Positions 52,082 through 61,479 of a stretch of 64,000 nucleotides of DNA are shown one piece after another. The translations under genes and the position numbers were made by a program. Source of the DNA: Clostridium sp. BNL1100 (GTDB taxonomy: Bacteria; Bacillota; Clostridia; Acetivibrionales; DSM-1351); assembly GCF_000244875.1 (NCBI RefSeq), contig NC_016791.1, positions 3,539,001-3,603,000 on the forward strand, read 5' to 3'. The first letter of the stretch is position 1. Each line of letters starts with the position of its first letter. The notes below the pieces were generated by a model. The model had not been told where the DNA came from. It worked only from the letters and a program-made list of their open reading frames with translations, and did no database searches.

Positions 52082-52133
52082 AAAAAACTCCTCCTTAGCA
52101 TGTTATTAGTTAATGCCAAGAAGGAGTTTTTTT
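52082..52133 (-). terminator. Terminator downstream of the GH43 gene
   Basis: AAAACTCCT and CTTAGCAT (plus, 52083-52101) pair with ATGCCAAG and AGGAGTTTT (to 52130). T residues follow on the minus strand. It lies 24 nt past the GH43 stop and probably also works from the other side. Confidence 0.8.
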
Positions 52134-52156
52134 AGTCATTTTATTTATATTACAGT

Positions 52157-53137
52157 TTACTTGTATGGGTCTATTGTTTGAATAGTTCCGTCCTCGTTAT
52201 ATTTCAATTCAGTAAATTTAACGCATCTCTTATTATCACGACCGCCTGATAATGAGCTGTCATGGTAGAACAGATACCACTTATCCTGATACTGAACTAT
52301 TGAGTGGTGAGTAGTCCATCCTACAACAGGTGTAAGTATTTTGCCTTTGAATACAAAAGGTCCTTTTGGATTTTTACCTACTGCGTATACAATGGTGTGG
52401 GTTGTACCTGTTGAGTAGGAAAGATAGTAATTGCCGTTGTACTTGTGCATCCATGGGCCTTCAAAATATCTTCTGTCTTCATCACCCGCAAGAATTGGAT
52501 TACCATCTTCATCAACAATGGATATCTCTATAGGCGCTTCTTTGAATGTGAGCATATCATCGCTCAATTCAGCTACTCTTGGACCTATAGCCGGTGCTGA
52601 TGCATCCGGGCCTTCAGCGTTAGGGTTAAAGCTGCCAGTTTGCCACTTTTCAAGTTGACCGCCCCAAAGACCACCGAAATAAATGTATGCTTTATTGTTA
52701 TCATCCACCAGAACAGCAGGGTCTATGCTGAAGCTGCCGGGAATAGGCTCTTTTTGAGCTGTAAATGGACCTGAAGGGGATGAACTTGTAGCTACTCCGA
52801 TTCTGAATATACCATCCTTATCTCTTGCAGGAAAGTACAAATAGTAGGTATTATTTTTGTAAGCAGCATCCGGTGCCCACATTTGCTTTGATACCCATGG
52901 AACATCTTTCATGTGAAGGGCTTCACCATTGTCAATGCAAGGTGAGTTTAAATCATCCAAAGACAATATGTGATAGTCTTCCATCATATACTGGTCTCCG
53001 TTATCGTTTGAAACTATATCCTCGTCAAGGTCATGAGAAGGATATATATAAATTTTACCTTCAAATACATGTGCAGACGGGTCTGCTGTATAAATGTGTT
53101 CTACTAGAGGTTCTTTTTGTTTTACAATTTTCTCCAT
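52157..53137 (-). CDS. Intracellular glycoside hydrolase family 43
   Basis: A 326-residue single-domain GH43 five-bladed propeller (xylosidase/arabinofuranosidase type). The catalytic base Asp is in YTADPSAHVFEGKIYIYPS, the pKa-modulating Asp in FSIDPAVLVDD, and the general acid Glu in YFEGPWMHKYNGNYYLSYS. WAPDAAYKNNTYYLYF is also typical. No signal peptide or dockerin is present, so it would act on imported oligosaccharides in the cytoplasm. The exact activity cannot be fixed. It is monocistronic between its own promoter (53189-53216) and terminator. Confidence 0.93.
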   Translation of the reverse strand: MEKIVKQKEPLVEHIYTADPSAHVFEGKIYIYPSHDLDEDIVSNDNGDQYMMEDYHILSLDDLNSPCIDNGEALHMKDVPWVSKQMWAPDAAYKNNTYYLYFPARDKDGIFRIGVATSSSPSGPFTAQKEPIPGSFSIDPAVLVDDNNKAYIYFGGLWGGQLEKWQTGSFNPNAEGPDASAPAIGPRVAELSDDMLTFKEAPIEISIVDEDGNPILAGDEDRRYFEGPWMHKYNGNYYLSYSTGTTHTIVYAVGKNPKGPFVFKGKILTPVVGWTTHHSIVQYQDKWYLFYHDSSLSGGRDNKRCVKFTELKYNEDGTIQTIDPYK

Positions 53138-53188
53138 GCGACTTTCTCCTTAATTAACATAATAGTTATAATAGAGTTAACAGTTACC

Positions 53189-53216
53189 ATTATATCAAGA
53201 TTTTATTAACAATCAA
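53189..53216 (-). promoter_or_regulatory. Promoter of the GH43 gene
   Basis: Minus strand: TTGATT (53216-53211), 16-nt spacer, TATAAT (53194-53189). The start point would be near 53182, about 45 nt upstream of the ATG, which has AAGGAG. A GTAACTGTTAAC imperfect palindrome just after the -10 might be an operator, but this is weak. Confidence 0.5.
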
Positions 53217-53310
53217 TCATAATTTGATAAGCTTTGTTTTTATTGCCCCTTTAAATTTATATGTCAATTTCAGGATTTTATCTCATATAAGATTTTGCAA
53301 TAATCTTCTA

Positions 53311-55695
53311 CTACTCACATATTGGATATTTAGTTGTATCCCAGGTCCTTCCCTCACTCTTAAGGAATGCATCGTTTACATTAAAGTATTTATATGAAAG
53401 AGCAGCATTCTGTTTGGTATATATAGTATCCCATGTACAATCAAGATGATAATATTTACCCTCTATTTTTACTATATTCCAAGCGTGCGCTCCGCCTGCC
53501 CACCCATGGGCTACCTTGATGCACTCAATCCCTGCCCTGTTGAGAAGGATGTTCATTGTATCTGCGATGGCATCGCATGCACCCTTCTTATCTATTAGAA
53601 CGCCGTATGCACCTGTATATACTCCCAGAGTATAATTTGTATTTTTACAAATATAGTCGTGAAGAGCCTTCTCCTTTTCCAAAGGAGTCATATCAGGTGT
53701 TACAACTGAAGCAATGATTTGATCCGCCGTGGTCAAAAACGATGTTATTTCCGCCTTTGTCTGGCTAAATCCCCAAAAATCAATTTTAATGTTGTCATTG
53801 AACCTTGTGTAGCTTGAATAGTCTCTTATTGAATTACCACTCAAATCAAGTTTCGTAAGTTTTCCCAAGTAGGACAAAGTTGAAAAATCTTCTATGGCAT
53901 TATCGCTTAAATCCACATCTTGCAGATTCGTAAGGCTACTCAGAGAGGTTATATCCTTGATATTATTGTACCCCAGTCTCAAGGTTGAAAGATTCTTTAA
54001 TACTGAAAGAGAGCTTATGTCTTCAATTTTACATGAATACATCGATAGGCTGGAAATATTTGTATTAAAGTCCTTTATACAGCTTATATCCATTAATGGA
54101 TTACGATCAACACCCAGATTGTTTAAATTTGTAAGATTCTTCAAAGGACTTAAATCTGTTATCTGGTTGCTCTCTAAGCCTAACATGTAAAGCTTTGACA
54201 GTTTTTCCAAAGGAATCAGACTTTTAATATTGTTGTAGTTCAAAAATAAGTATTGGAGGTTTGTCAGCTCACTAAGCTGTGATATGTCTCCCACCTGGTT
54301 GTCGGTCAAATATAGCATAAACAGATTCTTTGCATATTGAATGCCTTCAAGGGAGACTATGTCCAGATACTTTGCATTAAGATATGTGATTTTCAGCATA
54401 TCACTTTTGAGAATGTCTCCGGTGGGTTTTGAAATAGCACTCCTAACTGCTTTCTCCAAATTGGGATCAGCAATATAAACTATATCTTCTGTCTGAACAA
54501 TAAGTGTTAATTTAACCGTACCTTCATAGCCTTCAACCTTACCTTCAAAATTCTGTGTACCTTCTATGGTCGTATCAACACTAGTAGTGTTCCATTCAAC
54601 GGGTAAATCCACCACAGTTCCGTCATATCTTTTTGCCTTGACCGTAGCCGGCAGGTCATAAGGTTCTCCCTTCTTTACGGAAGCTCTGATATCCTCAATG
54701 GTATATTGCGGAACTACTGTAACAGTTACATAAGCTTTCTGCAGGAATCCCTTTACAATACCTTCTACCTTATACTCTCCTGCTTTGGTTACATCCAGCA
54801 TCTCTGTGTTCCATGTTACATTGTCAAAACCCAGTTTATATGTACCATTGGATAATTGTGCAGCCACAGTAACAGGCATCTTGACTGAGCCGTATTGAGG
54901 GACGGTAACCGGCATTCCGACAAAAGAAACTATCGGAGGATTTACATTCACAGTCAATGTCATCTCCCTTGAAAATCCCTCAATCCTGCCTACAAATTTA
55001 AAGTTTCCCAGAACACTTAGGTCAATAACTGACGGTGTCCATATTACAGGAACCCGCGCGGTACCTCCTCCTACAATGTTCACTTCTACTGTTTCAGGTA
55101 ATGAATAGTCAATCCCCTGATATGCATCTTCACCCCATGCATAATATTTAAGTGAAGCAATCTCTCCCGCTACATTTAATGTCAAAGCCACCTGCAGTGA
55201 CAGTCCTTCTATCGATCCGACATATTTATATGTACCCGGATTTGTGGTGTCTGCTGTTTGAGAGTCCCAGGCAACTTCAACCTCGTAACCTGTACTGTCT
55301 GCCGGAAAGTAAGGAAGTGTCTGCGGCAACACATACGCTTGTCGCAGAACCGTATAAACTACAGGGTTGACTATCAGATTCCAATTAATTTTCTCGGAAT
55401 AACCTGCAATGCTACCAACAAGCTGGTATATTCCCTCATTATGAGTGTTTATTTTTGCTGACTGCCATATTACCGCAACATCAGCCCTGCTTCCATCAGC
55501 CAACGTTGCAGGTATTGTTTGAGGAAGTGAATAAGAATCACCCTCATTAATGAAAATGGTACCGTTTGGATTTTCTACGCTTAGTACCTCGTTCCCATTT
55601 GCATTCGCAATGAAAGGATTGTACAATGAGGACATTGTTATAAGCAATGCCAGAACCATAGTAAGTAAAACTCGTAACTTGCTGTAACTATTCAT
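53311..55695 (-). CDS. Secreted multi-domain protein: Ig-like repeats, leucine-rich repeats, transglutaminase-like domain
   Basis: A 794-residue exported protein. Residues 1-33 are a signal peptide ending ANANG. Five Ig-like (BIG_4-type) modules fill about 40-400; each has a V-x-W-x-(T/S)-x-x-(I/V)-x-(T/N) strand followed by a G-x-Y/F-x-x-x-G turn. Residues 405-640 are SDS22/internalin-like leucine-rich repeats of about 22 residues (L-x-x-L-x-L-x-x-N-x-I-x-D-I-S). Residues 655-794 are a transglutaminase-like domain with Cys in GACDAIADTMN, His in GAHAWNIVKI and Asp in YHLDCTWD. No dockerin or cell-wall anchor is visible. A surface role in protein cross-linking, cleavage or adhesion is inferred. 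Confidence 0.9.
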   Translation of the reverse strand: MNSYSKLRVLLTMVLALLITMSSLYNPFIANANGNEVLSVENPNGTIFINEGDSYSLPQTIPATLADGSRADVAVIWQSAKINTHNEGIYQLVGSIAGYSEKINWNLIVNPVVYTVLRQAYVLPQTLPYFPADSTGYEVEVAWDSQTADTTNPGTYKYVGSIEGLSLQVALTLNVAGEIASLKYYAWGEDAYQGIDYSLPETVEVNIVGGGTARVPVIWTPSVIDLSVLGNFKFVGRIEGFSREMTLTVNVNPPIVSFVGMPVTVPQYGSVKMPVTVAAQLSNGTYKLGFDNVTWNTEMLDVTKAGEYKVEGIVKGFLQKAYVTVTVVPQYTIEDIRASVKKGEPYDLPATVKAKRYDGTVVDLPVEWNTTSVDTTIEGTQNFEGKVEGYEGTVKLTLIVQTEDIVYIADPNLEKAVRSAISKPTGDILKSDMLKITYLNAKYLDIVSLEGIQYAKNLFMLYLTDNQVGDISQLSELTNLQYLFLNYNNIKSLIPLEKLSKLYMLGLESNQITDLSPLKNLTNLNNLGVDRNPLMDISCIKDFNTNISSLSMYSCKIEDISSLSVLKNLSTLRLGYNNIKDITSLSSLTNLQDVDLSDNAIEDFSTLSYLGKLTKLDLSGNSIRDYSSYTRFNDNIKIDFWGFSQTKAEITSFLTTADQIIASVVTPDMTPLEKEKALHDYICKNTNYTLGVYTGAYGVLIDKKGACDAIADTMNILLNRAGIECIKVAHGWAGGAHAWNIVKIEGKYYHLDCTWDTIYTKQNAALSYKYFNVNDAFLKSEGRTWDTTKYPICE

Positions 55696-55842
55696 TAGTT
55701 ACCTCCTATTTGAATTTTGGTATTACATGTAACATTTTACAATATAATCAATCTAATTGTAAATTATATACAATATACGTTTCCAAAATACTGGAAGTTA
55801 CTATTACAATCAATCATAAAAATACATTTTAACAGTCTTTTA

Positions 55843-57843
55843 TTAATTACTTGAAGAATCTTTTTGCTTACCCGGGCCTCCGAAACCGCCTTCAGGTCTG
55901 AAGCCCCTTCCACCTCCCGGGCCAAAGCTTTTTTGAGTTGTTACTCCGTTTTCATCCAACCATGTAACTGAGCCGGTTGCTTTAAAGTCTATAAGCTTTG
56001 TCCCTGCCTTGTATACTCCCCCCGTTAATGAGCCTCCTGCATATAATGAATAAGAGGAATCTTTCTTCAATAAAGGTGAAGATATAACCACCGACTGGTA
56101 TTCTTTTTCGGGAGCATATGTTGTAATTGTATTTCCCTTGCTGTCTTGGAGGTGAACTATGGTTCCTGCTTCCTGTAGGTTCGGAAAATACATATTAATT
56201 GAGTTCTGCGATGACTCTTCTGAAGGCGCCTGTGCCATTCCTGAACTGCCTGCTGCAATAAGTAGACCACCGCTAATTTTAAATGTACCGTTGTAGTCAA
56301 TAGCACCATTATTATTGGATGCCGGCCCGCTTACTACTACTTTACCATTTGTCATGACCATTGAGCCGTTGGAATCCAGTCCGTCCCCTGATGAATTAAC
56401 AGATATATTTCCTCCGTTTATATATAACATACTGTTTGCAGATACAGCATCCGGTCCCTGCCCCAGCTGGCCTGGCCCTCCGGGCACTCCGGCTTCTTCT
56501 GGCTGTCCGACTCCTCCGGGTTCTCCAGGTCCACCTGTTCCTGCCGAACCGTCGTTTCCTCCATTAATATTTATACCGTCATCGTCTGATTTAATATTTA
56601 TTTCTCCGTCTGAAATGGTTACGACCATACTCTCTATTCCTTCATAGCTTTTTGTGATATTGATTTTACCGTTATTAATATCTATATTGGAATCTGCATG
56701 TATTCCGTCGTCGCCGGATGCTATCGTAATGTCTCCGCCGGACACAGTGGCAGAGTTGCTGCTGTGTATTGCGTCATCAGAAGTATCTATTTTGAACGTT
56801 CCCCCCGCTATATCTATGTTGGACTCTGCCTTGAGACCTTTGGCACTTGGAGTTTCTGTTTCAGTGCTTTCTGTCTCTGTGTTGTTATCCCATCTTCCCG
56901 GTGCTTTCCTGTCATCAACTGATTTTTTAGTGCCGTTCGCACTGCCGCCACCACTTAATATGTTTACGTTTCCGTTTGTGATGAGCATGGATGTTTCTGC
57001 CTGAATTCCATCTGTTTGAGTTGTCAGATTGAGAGTTCCTCCCTGAATAGCAATAAAACCTTTTTTCTCATCCGTATCGTTTGTAGACTTTATTCCGTCT
57101 CCCCCGGCTTTAACAGTAATGCTTCCGTCTTTTACCAGAACCATGTCTTTACCTACTATTGCGTCATCCTTTGAGTTAATGTTAATACTGCCCCCAACTA
57201 TTTTTAAGTCGTCTTTACTTGAAATACCATCGTTATAGTTTGCATTTACCGTTAATTTTCCTGTTCCGTTAATTGTCAGGTTGGCTTTACTGAATATTGC
57301 CGAATCGGGTTCTTTATTTGCGGTATCATCTAAAGTATAATTTTTACCGTCATTTAACGTATTATCAGTCCCTTCTTCCATAGATAGCACTGCCTTGTCT
57401 GCGTTTTTTATATAAACAGGCGCACTATTGCTGCTGTTTATTTCCGCACCGTTCAGAACCAATCTTACAGTCCCCTTATCCTTAGAATCAACAATAATCT
57501 GGCCATCATTCATTTTCCCGCTTATAACATACGTTCCCGCAGTAGCAATTGTCACCTTGTTTTCTTTTAATTCTGCTCCTGAACCTGTTAGAGTTGCTGT
57601 TGCTCCATTTAGCTTAACGTAAGTTGGGTTCTGATTTTCCCATTGGGTATAATTATCATCGGTGTCATAAGTAATCATGTCATTTGTAACCTTTATTACT
57701 TTACTGCTTTTTACACTACCGGAACTGTCGGCAGCAGACTGTGTTTCATTTGCAGACTGTATTGCAGAATTACCGCAGGAAGCCAATAAAAACAGGCTTA
57801 ATGATATGCTCAGTAGTTTACAGCGTCTGAATTTTCTTTTCAT
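55843..57843 (-). CDS. Cthe_2159-type carbohydrate-binding lipoprotein with collagen-like insert
   Basis: A 666-residue lipoprotein with lipobox LLASC (Cys23). The bulk is a repetitive parallel-beta-helix-type sequence with many NIDI-x-x-G-x-x-x-I and DDGIH/DDAIHS rungs, the hallmark of the Cthe_2159 carbohydrate-binding family, whose founding member binds pectic polysaccharide. A Gly-Pro-rich collagen-like insert (about residues 425-460) interrupts the helix, and the C-terminus has a second Gly-rich tail (FGPGGGRGFRPEGGFGGPG). It lies 27 nt downstream of the DUF4956 gene in an operon with the VTC gene, a grouping seen elsewhere in Clostridia. Confidence 0.88.
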   Translation of the reverse strand: MKRKFRRCKLLSISLSLFLLASCGNSAIQSANETQSAADSSGSVKSSKVIKVTNDMITYDTDDNYTQWENQNPTYVKLNGATATLTGSGAELKENKVTIATAGTYVISGKMNDGQIIVDSKDKGTVRLVLNGAEINSSNSAPVYIKNADKAVLSMEEGTDNTLNDGKNYTLDDTANKEPDSAIFSKANLTINGTGKLTVNANYNDGISSKDDLKIVGGSININSKDDAIVGKDMVLVKDGSITVKAGGDGIKSTNDTDEKKGFIAIQGGTLNLTTQTDGIQAETSMLITNGNVNILSGGGSANGTKKSVDDRKAPGRWDNNTETESTETETPSAKGLKAESNIDIAGGTFKIDTSDDAIHSSNSATVSGGDITIASGDDGIHADSNIDINNGKINITKSYEGIESMVVTISDGEINIKSDDDGININGGNDGSAGTGGPGEPGGVGQPEEAGVPGGPGQLGQGPDAVSANSMLYINGGNISVNSSGDGLDSNGSMVMTNGKVVVSGPASNNNGAIDYNGTFKISGGLLIAAGSSGMAQAPSEESSQNSINMYFPNLQEAGTIVHLQDSKGNTITTYAPEKEYQSVVISSPLLKKDSSYSLYAGGSLTGGVYKAGTKLIDFKATGSVTWLDENGVTTQKSFGPGGGRGFRPEGGFGGPGKQKDSSSN

Positions 57844-57870
57844 TTAGACCATCTCCTTTGTTTTGTCAAC

Positions 57871-58563
57871 TTAATATAACGATTGTTGAGTATCTGCACA
57901 CATAGATAATGTAATATTCATATTTCCATTTCTGCACCTCAATGCGTCCAGAAATTCCTTCTGGCTTTTTCCATTTTCCATAGTCACTGTATATACCAGT
58001 TCATAGAGACTTCCCATATCTGTTGTTTTCACCTTTTTAAGTTCAAAATCTGTAGTATAATCCTTAAATATATCATCAAATGCTCCCTCATAATCTAAGT
58101 CTTCGGGTATGGTTATTTTAAGCATCTTTTGTGATGTTTTTCTTAATCCATATTTAAATACACTCAGTAACAACATCAACAAGCATAAAATAACCGTAAA
58201 GGTTACTGCATACCCGTAGTATCCTGCACCACATGCAAGTCCGGCAGCCATTGTGAAAAGTACATAAGCTATATCCTTTGGGTCACCGGGAGCACTTCTG
58301 AACTTTATGATTGAAAATGCACCTGCAAGACTGAAGGCTCTTGCAATGTTGCTGCCTATAAGAAGTATGATAATTGCAATTACCGTAGGAGTCATAATCA
58401 GTGTTAGTGAAAAGTTTTGCGAATATCCGAATTTACTGCTGGTTTTCATATAGGTTATACTGATAGTCCCGCCCAATATAAAAGATACTAATATTGTTAA
58501 AAAGCAATTTGTTATTGATATTGTAGTACTGGCTGATGTGGTATTGAAAAATGATTCAAACAT
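57871..58563 (-). CDS. DUF4956 integral membrane protein
   Basis: A 230-residue DUF4956 protein with about four membrane segments (for example ISITNCFLTILVSFILGGTI and FTVILCLLMLLLSVF) and the conserved loop RAFSLAGAFSIIKFRSAPGD. A soluble C-terminal domain follows (LKITIPEDLDYEGAFDDIF). It overlaps the VTC gene by 52 nt, unusually long but compatible with both start and stop. The family is commonly encoded beside VTC-domain and CotH or Cthe_2159 proteins; its function is unknown. Confidence 0.88.
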   Translation of the reverse strand: MFESFFNTTSASTTISITNCFLTILVSFILGGTISITYMKTSSKFGYSQNFSLTLIMTPTVIAIIILLIGSNIARAFSLAGAFSIIKFRSAPGDPKDIAYVLFTMAAGLACGAGYYGYAVTFTVILCLLMLLLSVFKYGLRKTSQKMLKITIPEDLDYEGAFDDIFKDYTTDFELKKVKTTDMGSLYELVYTVTMENGKSQKEFLDALRCRNGNMNITLSMCADTQQSLY

Positions 58564-59300
58564 TTAATGACCTCTCCCTTCATTTCCTCTTTACTATTTA
58601 AATATTTTTGATATTCTTTACCATATTTCGAAAAACTTGTTTTATAAATGTTGTTTTCGGACAGTAATTTGGACAACCATAATGGTACACTCTTTTCCGC
58701 CTTAACTTCCATTAACCATTTCCCATTTTCAAGTAACTGTGTCCCATAATCACCGCTTTCTAATTTGAGATCTTCTCTCCTTGTTCTGATATTAGTATCA
58801 AAGGTTATTCTTAAATCTCTGGAATCCTTGCTGAATAACGCTTTTCTGTCATATGCAAGATAGAGCTTAGGCTCAAGCTCATAAAATTTCAACATGTAAT
58901 CGATTTCATTCAGCACCTGTCTATTCATATATTCCTTGTAATCCGGCTTAATTCCCGTTTCCACAAAAGAGTAAGCTTCGTTTAGCTTTAAGGTTGTCCT
59001 TCTTTTATTTACTATTCCGCAGAATTTTTTCTTAATTTCCAGATAAACCTTTGAATCCTCTTTTGGAACTCCATATGCCCTTAACCTAAGCTTCTCCTTA
59101 TATTTAGGCTTTGATAGGGACTTTCTGATTAATATATTATCCTTTGTGTCATAGTAAATATTGCAGATAGTATATAATTCATGTTTCTTGTTATATTCGT
59201 CCAGTTCCATATAACGCAGAAGCTCGTTTTGGATTATTTTATAAACTGATTCATCAATAAGAAACTTGCTTTCATACCTGTTAAAAACCTCAACAGCCAT
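58512..59300 (-). CDS. VTC-domain (polyphosphate polymerase-like) protein
   Basis: A 262-residue VTC-domain protein. The domain forms a tunnel lined by basic residues: NRYESKFLIDE at the start, KEKLRLRAYG, VYLEIKKKF, LYLAYDRKA, DLRITFDTNIRTR, and LMEVKAEKSVPLWL near the C-terminus. In yeast Vtc4 this fold polymerises polyphosphate from ATP; clostridial members beside DUF4956 and Cthe_2159 genes have no proven activity. The ATG follows GGAAGGGG. It is the first gene of the operon, whose promoter lies under TTTAAG repeats. Confidence 0.88.
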   Translation of the reverse strand: MAVEVFNRYESKFLIDESVYKIIQNELLRYMELDEYNKKHELYTICNIYYDTKDNILIRKSLSKPKYKEKLRLRAYGVPKEDSKVYLEIKKKFCGIVNKRRTTLKLNEAYSFVETGIKPDYKEYMNRQVLNEIDYMLKFYELEPKLYLAYDRKALFSKDSRDLRITFDTNIRTRREDLKLESGDYGTQLLENGKWLMEVKAEKSVPLWLSKLLSENNIYKTSFSKYGKEYQKYLNSKEEMKGEVIKCLNHFSIPHQPVLQYQ

Positions 59301-59343
59301 TCCATATCCCCTTCCTTTTTTCTACTTTCCTTCCATGGCTCTT

Positions 59344-59437
59344 ATTTTATTGGTGGAAACTTAAACAAACCTTAAATATTTGAAAGTTTTTGCTCTTTTT
59401 TGATTTAAGATTGATTTAAGGTTGCCCATGCTATAAT
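59344..59437. promoter_or_regulatory. Divergent promoters with mirrored TTTAAG direct repeats (response-regulator sites)
   Basis: Minus side: TTTAAG at 59376-59371 and 59365-59360 (11-bp period), then 10 nt and a -10 TAAAAT at 59349-59344, driving the VTC operon. Plus side: TTTAAG at 59404-59409 and 59415-59420 (11-bp period), then 11 nt and TATAAT at 59432-59437, driving the two-component genes. Neither promoter has a good -35; the repeats take its place, the usual layout for OmpR/PhoB-type activators. Confidence 0.75.
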
Positions 59438-59477
59438 ACTAATGTAAGAATTTTTCCGGGTTGGGAGCTGAATTAAT

Positions 59478-60161
59478 ATGAGAATTTTAATCGTAGAAGA
59501 CGAAATCCACCTTGCAGAAGCTTTATCGCAAATTTTAAGAAAAAACAATTACACTGTTGACATTGCCTATGATGGCAGCACCGGCTTGGATAACGCTTTA
59601 AGCGGCATATATGATCTAATTTTACTGGATATAATGCTGCCAAACATGGATGGTATTAGTGTATTGAAACATATAAGGTCGGAAAATATATTAACACCTG
59701 TAATACTTCTGACCGCCAAAGGCGAAATAGCCGACAAGGTTAAAGGTCTGGACAGCGGCGCAGATGATTACCTTCCAAAGCCCTTTGCAACCGAGGAATT
59801 ACTGGCAAGGATTAGAGCTACCTCCAGAAGAAAGGGTGAAATCGTATCTGACACCACTATGAAATATGGCGATATTGAGCTGAATACTGCCACTCTTAAA
59901 TTAACCTGCGGAAGTAGGGAAATTAAGCTGATACTAAAGGAAAGCCAGCTGTTGGAGCTTTTGATTATGAGAAAAACCTCTGTCACTTCCAAGGAAATAG
60001 TTATAGAAAAGCTTTGGGGCTTCGACTCTGACGCAGAACATAATAATGTTGAGGTTTATATATCATTTTTAAGAAAAAAACTTGCTTTTTTGAATTCTTC
60101 CGTAGTTATAAATACTGTCAGAGGTGTAGGCTATACTTTGGAGGCGAGGAATAATGTTTAA
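59478..60161 (+). CDS. OmpR/PhoB-family response regulator
   Basis: A 227-residue response regulator. Receiver: acidic pair E7/D8, phospho-acceptor D51 in LLDIMLPNMDG, T79 in LLTAKG, and K101 in LPKPF. A C-terminal winged helix (about 127-222) contains the EVYISFLRKKL and VRGVGYTLE blocks. The stop overlaps the kinase start (8 nt), so the two are coupled. The TTTAAG repeats in the divergent region are the likely targets, so it may control both its own genes and the VTC/DUF4956/Cthe_2159 operon. Confidence 0.95.
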   Translation: MRILIVEDEIHLAEALSQILRKNNYTVDIAYDGSTGLDNALSGIYDLILLDIMLPNMDGISVLKHIRSENILTPVILLTAKGEIADKVKGLDSGADDYLPKPFATEELLARIRATSRRKGEIVSDTTMKYGDIELNTATLKLTCGSREIKLILKESQLLELLIMRKTSVTSKEIVIEKLWGFDSDAEHNNVEVYISFLRKKLAFLNSSVVINTVRGVGYTLEARNNV

Positions 60162-61413
60162 AAAACTTAGAAATAGATTTTTAATTTCAAATCTTGTAAT
60201 TATATCGGTTATGCTGATTATTTCCTTTGCTACTATATATTTGATAACCTACAACAATGTAAGTTCCGACATTAATATGGAGATTCACAGAATGGAAGAT
60301 TCACTAAAGCATAATACTATAGGCCCCCGACCACCTGACTTTGGAAATGGTAAACCAGAGCGGGGTGATTTTGGCCCAATGCGTGAACGCACAATTTCCT
60401 TTATGATTGAAACAGACCTCCAGTGGAACATAACTGACAAAACATCTTCGTTTAACATAGATGATGAGCTATATGAAAGTGCTAAGGAAAAAGCGATTTC
60501 ACAAAATCATAAAACCGGGAACTTTAATATTGAAAATGAACACTGGACGTTTTCAATAACTCCTATAATGAACGGATATCGTCTGGTTTTTTTGGATACG
60601 ACCTCCCAATATGGAATTCTGAAAACTTTGATTTATACCTTTTTGTTTGTAGCGCTGTTTATGTTTATAATAATATATTTTATTAGCAGATTTTTTGCAA
60701 ACAGATCCATAAAACCTGTTCAAGAAGCCTTTGAAAGACAGAAGCAGTTCGTTGCAGATGCCTCTCACGAACTAAAAACGCCTCTTGCTGTTATTAATAC
60801 AAATGTAGATGTTCTTTTGTCTAACACACAGGATACTATCGACAGCCAATCCAAGTGGCTGAATTATATAAAATCTGAATCCGAAAGAATGGCAAAACTG
60901 ACAAATGATCTTTTATATCTTACACAAATGGATGATTCCGATAATAAAATGATTTATTCCAATTTCAACATGAGTGACGCAGTTGAAAATATTATCCTTA
61001 CAATGGAAGCGGTTATATTTGAGCATAATCTATCACTCAGATATGAATTGGAGCCTACACTTTTTATCCATGGCAATGATGAGCAAATCCGACAGGTAGT
61101 AATGATTCTCCTGGACAATGCAATAAAATATACAAATAAGAATGGTACCATATCAATAGCACTTCACAAACAGAATACCGACATTATTCTGTCAATTACC
61201 AACACCGGAGAAGGAATTGCACCGGAACATCTGAAAAAGATATTTGACAGGTTCTATCGTACGGATAAATCCCGTTCAAGGCAGCTTGGGGGCTATGGTC
61301 TTGGCTTATCAATAGCCAAAGCAATTGTTGACCAACATTGCGGCAAAATCTATGCAGAAAGCACAGTAAATGAAAGAACAACCTTTTTTGTGAGACTTCC
61401 GATGAGTTTATAG
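60154..61413 (+). CDS. Sensor histidine kinase paired with 59478-60161
   Basis: A 419-residue kinase with two membrane segments (about 10-33 and 157-180) flanking a ~120-residue external sensor region, which includes a Pro/Gly-rich PRPPDFGNGKPERGDFGP stretch. A short HAMP-less linker leads to HisKA with H205 in ADASHELKTP, then HATPase motifs DNAIKYTN (N box), GEGIAPE (G1) and GYGLGLSIAKAI (G2). The signal is unknown. The Pro/Gly-rich sensor is interesting given the collagen-like segment in the lipoprotein of the divergent operon, but a link is speculation. Confidence 0.95.
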   Translation: MFKKLRNRFLISNLVIISVMLIISFATIYLITYNNVSSDINMEIHRMEDSLKHNTIGPRPPDFGNGKPERGDFGPMRERTISFMIETDLQWNITDKTSSFNIDDELYESAKEKAISQNHKTGNFNIENEHWTFSITPIMNGYRLVFLDTTSQYGILKTLIYTFLFVALFMFIIIYFISRFFANRSIKPVQEAFERQKQFVADASHELKTPLAVINTNVDVLLSNTQDTIDSQSKWLNYIKSESERMAKLTNDLLYLTQMDDSDNKMIYSNFNMSDAVENIILTMEAVIFEHNLSLRYELEPTLFIHGNDEQIRQVVMILLDNAIKYTNKNGTISIALHKQNTDIILSITNTGEGIAPEHLKKIFDRFYRTDKSRSRQLGGYGLGLSIAKAIVDQHCGKIYAESTVNERTTFFVRLPMSL

Positions 61414-61479
61414 AACGGCCCGGTATAATTGACCGTAAATTATTTTTAAGATAGTATACTTGTACGGAGGTGTTCATTT

